Source of the DNA: Cephalotrichum gorgonifer
Lineage: Eukaryota; Ascomycota; Sordariomycetes; Microascales; Microascaceae
DNA length: 64,000 nucleotides
NCBI GenBank assembly: GCA_900312665.1
Contig: ONZQ02000012.1
Location: 576,907-640,906 of the forward strand
Direction: 5' to 3'
Part shown: positions 58,286-64,000 of the stretch, in pieces
Position numbering within the stretch: position 1 is the stretch's first letter
Layout: every line of letters begins with the position of its first letter
Made by a program: the position numbers and the translations under genes
The notes under the pieces: generated by a model
Databases searched by the model: none
What the model was told of the DNA's origin: nothing
The model's input: only the letters and a program-made list of their open reading frames with translations

Positions 58286-59278
58286 GAACAGCGGCAACTT
58301 CCTGCTAGCTACTCTCATCACAAAAATCTTTTCTTCTTCCTTTCAACATGGAATATTATGCCCTGATCCTCATGTTAATGTATATTCAAGTGGACCTTAT
58401 GTGAATGGTGAATGTGGCTGCCATGTGCTCCAAGGCCGTAGCTTGCCAGTCTAACGAATCTTGAAATATGAAACTCCCCTTCCAAAAAAAAATCTCCCTC
58501 TTGCAGCAAAAGCTATTACAAGCAAATACTGGCTCGCAGATATTTCAACTTCCGTCAGCCGCAGCCTCCTGGTGCCGGATATGCCATTTGCGCACCTCCG
58601 ATTGAAGTGCCGAGACCAAAGATCGCCATCACTACTCTGGGTCAAGGTGTCCCTGTTCCAAGGCAAGCAATCAACACGTGAGGATCAACCAACGCCCTCA
58701 TCGTTTAGTCGACGACCAAGTCCGAGGCTGCGAAAGAGGCGAGAGTCATGTATCTTGTAAGAACGTGAATGATTGCCTCTGCTTTATACCGCTATTATAC
58801 GGGAGCTCTTTCTCTCTTGCTCTTACCGCTCCCGCACTTGGCTTCGAACCAGGCAGAGCTCCTTTCGCCCACCTGGGGACTGGCGGGAAGGGAAAGACGC
58901 GTGGGGTAAATGACGAAATATATCCCGAGACACTCTCGAATTTGATGAAAGGTCCCGGAATGCTTAGGCCAAGACATCTGCCGAGGGGAGATACTATGTG
59001 TGGGGCGGATGGGATATGAATTGAGGTTGGAAACATCCGTGTAATAGAGGCCGTTTATACGCGGGCCATTCAGCCGGAAAGACGGATTCACCCCAAACCA
59101 CACTTACTAGGCGCTCAATGTGCGGGGGGGCGGCGATCCAATTTGTTTCCCCATCTTCTTACTTAACGGTATGGGAATAAAAATGTGCACTTTCCCTCTC
59201 TCTTTTGGGGTAAGCTCGTAGCACATACCCTCGCTTCGCTTCTCCGACCATTCCCCCACCTCAGCCACTACCGCCACC
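58286..59278. other. Intergenic, tRNA-like B-box only
   Basis: About 1 kb with no supported gene. On the minus strand near 58840-58855 a GGTTCGAAGCC sequence resembles the internal B-box of a tRNA, but no cloverleaf can be folded around it. The bases before 59279 are CT/CA-rich leader. Confidence 0.45.
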
Positions 59279-60342
59279 ATGAGGAACATCCACGTCAGCC
59301 TCGCATTCCTCTGTGCGGCCTTCCCGGGGACCCTGGGAATCATTGCCAGCGGAACCGGAAAGGACTCAATGTACTTAGGCATCCCCATCCGCCCCAAGGT
59401 CCAAGGTCTCGGCGGCAAGATCGACAGCCCAGATGATCCAGTGACTAGCGAGACCCCGGCCCCAAGCACCACTGAGGTCCCGGCCCCAGACACCAGTGAG
59501 TCTCCGGCTCCGGACACTAGTGAGACCGCGGCCCCGGACACCCGCGAGCCTCCGGCCGCGACGGCCACACCCCCCACCAACCCCATCATCGAAAACATCA
59601 CATGGGAGGGAACTGGCTGTCCCGCCCGTAAGTCCGAGGATGAGGAACCCAGCTTGACGGTTCAGCTCGAGGAAGACGGGAGCTTCGGCGCGTACTTCTT
59701 CACCCAATTCAACGCCTATTTGGGCTGGACAGGGGAGGTAGTGACGGAGGCGGAATGCAAGATTAGCATGGAACTCGTGGAGATCCCGGAGGGGTGGAGT
59801 TTCCAGATCAGCGACGTTCAGGCCGAAGGGAATATTTATCTCGAGAAGGGGGCCGTGGCTCTGTTTAACTCCACTGTCTTCTGGAGCGGGGACGATGAAC
59901 ACGTTGTAAGTGGAGTTTTTCCTTCCCCGGGGGGGGGGGGGGGTAGGAAGGATACGGAGGCAGAGGGCTAACAGTTGTGCAGTTCAAAACTGGGAAATAC
60001 TGGCCCAACCTAGATCGAGATACCCCCGTCGACCAGAGGTACATCACCGACCCTCTGCTCCTGACCTCCGAGAACAAGACGGAGTTTGCATCTGTCTGCA
60101 CCGGCGCCGGCGCCGGCGCCAGCTCTGGCACCTTGAACATTAGCTTCCGGCTGTCCTTGCAATCGGACGTGGAACCCGCTCCTAACGGTATCGTTGCGAT
60201 GTCTGCGCTTGGCATCACTAATCGGCTTGTCAAGTGTGAAGGGGTCGAGGAGGAGGCTAGCCCTCCGGGGAAGTGCCGCCGGGGTAAGATGAAGCGGCGT
60301 CATGCATCTCTACCCACGATTGGTGCCGAATCAGGCGTCTAG
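59279..60342 (+). CDS. Secreted DUF4360 protein with repeat linker
   Basis: Two exons, 59279-59905 and 59983-60342 (328 aa), phase 0. The start sits in a strong context (CCGCCACCATGA). Signal peptide MRNIHVSLAFLCAAFPGTLG. A linker with about four units of the type PAPDTSE (residues 57-100) is unusual in this family. The DUF4360 domain begins ITWEGTGCPARKS (family: ITYGGTGCP) and continues TQFNAYLGWTGEV, CKISMELVEIPEGWSFQISD, NIYLEKGAVALFNSTVFWSG, then SVCTGAGAGASSGTLNISFR and RLVKCEG. The basic C-terminal end is CRRGKMKRRHASLP. The function of DUF4360 is unknown; secreted in many ascomycetes. The intron holds a run of about 14 G at 59930-59943. Confidence 0.9.
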
Positions 60343-61631
60343 TGAGCTATTTGAAGGGGGGGGCCTGATACCCAGACACGGCACTACCGTGATAGACTTT
60401 GCCAATCTCCTAAAAAAGTCATGAAGGTTGGGGCGAAGAGAGCTGTGAACTCCGCGTGTTCGACAGAATTAGGTTTCTTGCATGGTCCACTACCGTAGAC
60501 GCATAACAGAAAATATGGACTACAATCTGACAAGGAGCGATAGGGGGTCATCCCGAGTTAAGGTGACCAAGCGTGCTCGTCACTAGAGCGTTATAGTAGT
60601 AAAAGTATAAAAGGCGAAGCGCCAAAAATACGCACAACACCAGGGATTCGCTGGTTGTCACCGACCCAACTACTAGTCTAGCGCTCGTGGTTTATGTATA
60701 GGGGAGCGGACGGGACTGCAAAAAAGGGGTCAAGCCCCACAAAAAGGCCCCACAAATGTGCAAACGGGACCATCGCTGTTCCCTTAATTCTTGGTCGTAT
60801 GTGCAAAGGCTACCAAGACGGAAGCTCGGAAGCCCGGAAAATAGGATGCAGAGATGGGATGCTCGCCTTCCCAGCAGTCGTTGGGCTGGATAGAACCAGC
60901 AGGCCTGACAAGCCTAGATGATCGAGTTGTCCTTGATCCCAGATCTAAGCCTTGACAGACACTGATCGAGTTGTCCTTGATCCCAGATCTAGCCTCTGAC
61001 AGATATAGGTCACCGAGTTGCCCTTGGTCCCGGATCTAGGCTTTGACAGATACAGATGCTCGAGTTGTCCTTGATCCCGGATCTAGGCGGATGCTCGGCA
61101 CAATTCGACCATGCCTCTTTTCCAGGATACCGTTGCTGATACGGAGAGGAGCAGTGATTCTCCTAAAGCTCCCTGTCTAACGTATTCCGTCCTAATAACA
61201 TGACCGGATTACTTCTTCTACCCATACCGTAGGCTATCAGAGCGCCTGGGGAACCAGAAGTGAGCTACGAAGATACCTCCCTAAGGGGTATAGGAGTTTG
61301 CGATCTATACCTGTTTAAAATGGGATAGTCAGCTGTAAGTAGGGGCGGCCTCTACTAAGTGTTATAATTCCAGGAAAACCAGTGCTGGCCCTGTATTCTG
61401 GGTCTTAGATGCTGTTATATTTTGATTCTTTACATGAATAATAACTCTTGACATTATGTTGGGTTAAAGTGGCACTTAATAAAGCAAGACAATCGACATA
61501 AAATACAATACTCAAACTAAGTCTAGATATTCGCTGCATCGTGCTAATCGTCGCCGATCCTTTGCCGTAGAGCCTGGTACAACTTGTCCTAGTGCTACAT
61601 GCACTTCCCTCCGTCTACCTGGTCCTCCTCG
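60343..61631. other. Intergenic with tandem repeat
   Basis: No supported gene in about 1.3 kb; it contains the 44-47-bp tandem repeat at 60920-61088 described separately. Further right the sequence is AT-rich. Confidence 0.45.
60920..61088 (+). repeat. 44-47-bp tandem repeat, about 3.7 copies
   Basis: Units at 60920-60963, 60964-61009, 61010-61056 and a partial one at 61057-61088. Each has a CGAGTTGTCCTTGATCC core followed by CAGATCTA or CGGATCTA and a CTTTGACAGATA-type part. The copies differ by several substitutions, so the array is not recent. Confidence 0.92.
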
Positions 61632-63591
61632 TTAAGGGATAGCGATAGGCCCTCCTATTGTCCGCATGATAGGGCATGGCGATGTAGAGATGTCGGGGAC
61701 CTCTTTCCAAGTGCGCTGCGCCGCATCCACGGGGCAGACGGGGATCCCAACGATGCCTGGGAGTCGCATGGCCTTGCCAAGGTCGCGGCTCTGCAGGATA
61801 TCCCAGAGATTGTCCCAGTTGCCCTGTGAGATATAATTCTGGACATCCATCTCATTGGTCTTGAAGAGGTTGAAGCCTTCGACGGCACTTTTACACCAGA
61901 CGAGGTCAGTAAGAACATGGCTCTCTTCTTAACGGCGTGGAATATGGCAATCAAAGGGTATAGTTTTGCTCCGGCAGGTGGCGGTGAGAAACATCCACGG
62001 TTTAAGGGGGAAAGCTCACCTCTCGACAATGGCCTCCTTCGACAGTCCCCATTCCTCAAGTTTATCCGCGCCCTTCAAGTCCTGAAAGGGTCTGCCAATC
62101 TCGATGGTGGGCCCCGGCGGCCCCTGCTGGTTCTGGCCGCCCCCCGTCATCTCCGTGGCCTTCCCGACGGCGGCCACAAGGTAGTACCGCTTGTTCTTGT
62201 AGCATACGCCCAGGCTCGGCTGCGTGCCCTCGCCGAAGAACGGCAGCGGGTCGTCGCCAGTCCCCGTGCCGTAGTCCGCGTGGGGCGCGTCGCAGGGGAG
62301 GTCGGTGGACAGCACTGCGGGCTTGACGTCCTCCGAGGCCATGCGCCAAAGGTGGGGAATGGTGGCGCCGACGAGCATGTGCTTCATGAAATTATCAACG
62401 AAGCCGCTGTCCCAGACGAACTCGTTGGGAAGCATGCGACCCTCATCGATGAAGTTGAAGAGCATGTCCATGCTCTCGTCCCAGCTGAACCGGGCGGCGA
62501 AGGTGTCGGCGGGCCAGGCTTCCGGGTGCACGTAGGCCATGATCTTTTCGTTCTACCGGCGTAGAAAAAGGTTTCAGTTATGCTCCGCGATAGAGAGGAT
62601 GTCTTCTGCTCCCTCTTGGGCACTCTTCCCGATTCCATGGTTAGCATTGGAGCGGGAACTTACAAACTGCTTCAGGCCCGAGACGGTGGCGTTGACCATG
62701 TACGCGACCATGCCGTTGCCGTCGTCCCCGTCCTTCAGGGTGGCGGCGAAGTCATCCTTGGCGCGAGAGACAGCGTACGTGATGCCGGCGAAGGCCGTGT
62801 CCTTGATGATGTTAGAACCGACGCCCACCCCGGGGACGCCACCAACGAGGTTGAAGAAGGGATTCATCGTGGAGAAGAGGATGAGCTGCAGGGCGTCCAG
62901 TGCCCCATTCTTCGTCCTCTGTGCGTCGAGGCCGTTGGTGAAGGTCTGGACGAGCTGATTCATGTTCGAGAGGTACGGGTCCCAGAGCCTGGTCTCGAGG
63001 GGGATGTACAAGTTGCGGATGGCCTTGACCCTCGGCAGTTAGCGGGTTTTCCGTCCAAATTATGTGAAGAAAGGAAACAGGAGGGAGGGCGAGATTACTC
63101 ACATCGTTGAGATTAGAGATGGAGTTCAGGATAAGGAACGCCGCGGGGTACTTGCCCGTCGTGACATCCTCCGGCACCGGCTGCCCGGCCAGGTCCTCGC
63201 ACTTGAACTGCAGTGATTTGCAGGAGGTGTCGTTCTGGCCGGTGGCGCCGCACCGGATGCCGTCGCCCTGGTGGAAGAAGTCCGAGATTCCCATGGACGT
63301 GAACTGGCAGTCCTCCGGCTTCGTGCCCTCGTTAGCGAAGAAGACGTTGCGTATGTAGTTCCAGGCGCTGGTGGCCTTGCCATCGCGCCACCGGTCGGCG
63401 CCTGGGGCGTTGCTGCGGGTGAGGGCGCCGTCCTGGCACGAGGCGGTGGTCCAGGAGAGATCAGGTGAGGGCGCGCCTCCATCTGGGGAGGAGCTGGTGT
63501 CTGGGGGGCCCCCGCTGTTGTCCTCCTGGGGGAGGGCGAGCGAGTGGGCCGCCGCTGCTAGGGCGAGGCAGGTGAGAAGTGACTTGACCAT
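61632..63591 (-). CDS. Secreted orphan protein, 556 aa
   Basis: Four exons on the minus strand: 63591-63103, 63023-62664, 62552-62020 and 61920-61632; phases match, with GTGAGT, GTAAGT and GTGAGC donors. Signal peptide MVKSLLTCLALAAAAHSLALP. It is cysteine-containing throughout (TASCQDGALT, EDCQFTS, IRCGATGQNDTSCKSLQFKC). The middle is helical (NMNQLVQTFTNGLDAQRTKN, DALQLILFSTMNPFFNLVGG). The third exon has MLFNFIDEGRMLPNEFVW and KRYYLVAAVGKATEM, and the last exon DLVWCKSAVEGF and QGNWDNLWDIL. No catalytic motif or family is recognised. Multiple matching splice junctions make the gene itself well supported. The acceptor of exon 4 was chosen for phase. Confidence 0.78.
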
Positions 63592-64000
63592 TTTGTAGAG
63601 CGAGCTTCAAAGCTGAGTGGTGTTGATGAGGCGTCAAGGGCGTACCATCTGGGGAAGGCAGGCCGGCGACCTCGGTCGACTTTATACTCGGGACACCAAG
63701 TGAGATTATTGCAAGAAGGCGCGGAAAGCAAGCGGCCCCGTTGCAGGTAAAGGCTCTCAAGTCCTACGCCTCGCCCATCGCCGCCTGATCCACAGGCGGA
63801 ATCGCGCATTAAGCTTACCGGCCCCCACTCTCCGGCGGCGGTTACCATTATGGTCAGAAGAGAGTGTGGGATGCGCCTTGCAAACCAAGTTTCACAAATC
63901 CTGCTGTCTGCTCCCCCGGCCCGGGTGTGGCGTCGAGATGACAAGGGGGATCATTCTTACTTCTGTGTAACACGCGCGACTAAAATTAATTCGATGCTAT
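63592..64000. other. Upstream region of secreted orphan
   Basis: About 400 bases with no supported gene; it must contain the promoter of the minus-strand gene starting at 63591. A long minus-strand frame (63558-63944) has no domain and is not called. Confidence 0.45.

Noticed and set aside
58840..58860. tRNA B-box-like sequence on the minus strand
   Set aside because: No acceptor, D- or anticodon stems can be folded around it.
60920..61088. CRISPR-like repeat array
   Set aside because: Units abut without spacers and the genome is fungal; it is an ordinary tandem repeat.
63558..63944. Minus-strand 128-residue frame upstream of the secreted orphan
   Set aside because: No domain, lies in the promoter region and overlaps the true start in another frame.

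Overview
The window is nuclear DNA of a filamentous ascomycete (Pezizomycotina). The genes are separated by about 0.3 to 5 kb. Most contain short introns of about 49 to 120 bases with GTRNGY-like donors, CTRAY-type branch points and YAG acceptors. There are no operons or ribosome-binding sites. The families present (tyrosinase, extracellular intradiol dioxygenase, GH10 xylanase, PL1 pectin lyase, DUF4360, HET, fungal HNH and CorA-like proteins) are typical of these fungi. A transposon whose interior carries many C-to-T and G-to-A changes fits repeat-induced point mutation (RIP). No taxon can be named from the sequence alone. Exon coordinates below come from reading splice sites and checking that phases match. 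Where a junction is unresolved, the entry says so.

Left part, 1-17.3 kb. An extracellular intradiol ring-cleavage dioxygenase (933-2193) and a tyrosinase (3232-4408) lie on the same strand and could act in sequence on phenols. A 1,858-bp pogo/Fot1-type transposon (5441-7298) follows, with perfect 51-bp inverted ends, a TA duplication and a transposase frame broken by 29 stops but no frameshift. Next come a secreted His-Asp-His repeat protein (8353-9669), an orphan with a Glu/Ala/Ser repeat tail (11333-12331), tRNA-Pro(UGG), a secreted M28 aminopeptidase (14586-16267) and a single-pass membrane protein (16667-17272).

Middle part, 17.3-38.3 kb. A long gene-poor stretch leads to an eight-exon GH10 xylanase (22104-23847) with XYR1-type promoter motifs. 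A short-chain dehydrogenase (24323-25433) and a secreted aspartic protease (28940-30400) follow. The protease is trailed by what looks like its own eroded Ser/Thr-rich tail. After a small Cys-rich protein and a 24-bp minisatellite come a large multi-pass membrane protein (33779-35578) and a secreted 10-cysteine protein (37658-38257).

Right part, 38.3-64 kb. Between 39.3 and 53.6 kb lie a CorA-like membrane protein, a BTB protein, an HNH-nuclease protein, an M20 amidohydrolase, tRNA-Arg(CCG), a four-TM protein, a Lys-rich orphan and a HET-domain protein. This mix is common in fast-evolving, self/non-self-associated fungal regions. The window ends with pectin lyase (54531-55915), a coiled-coil orphan (56807-58285), a secreted DUF4360 protein (59279-60342), a 44-47-bp tandem repeat and a secreted 556-residue orphan (61632-63591). 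The secreted enzymes taken together suggest a saprotroph or plant-associated fungus that degrades xylan, pectin, protein and phenolics. I found no biosynthetic gene cluster, CRISPR array or virus.
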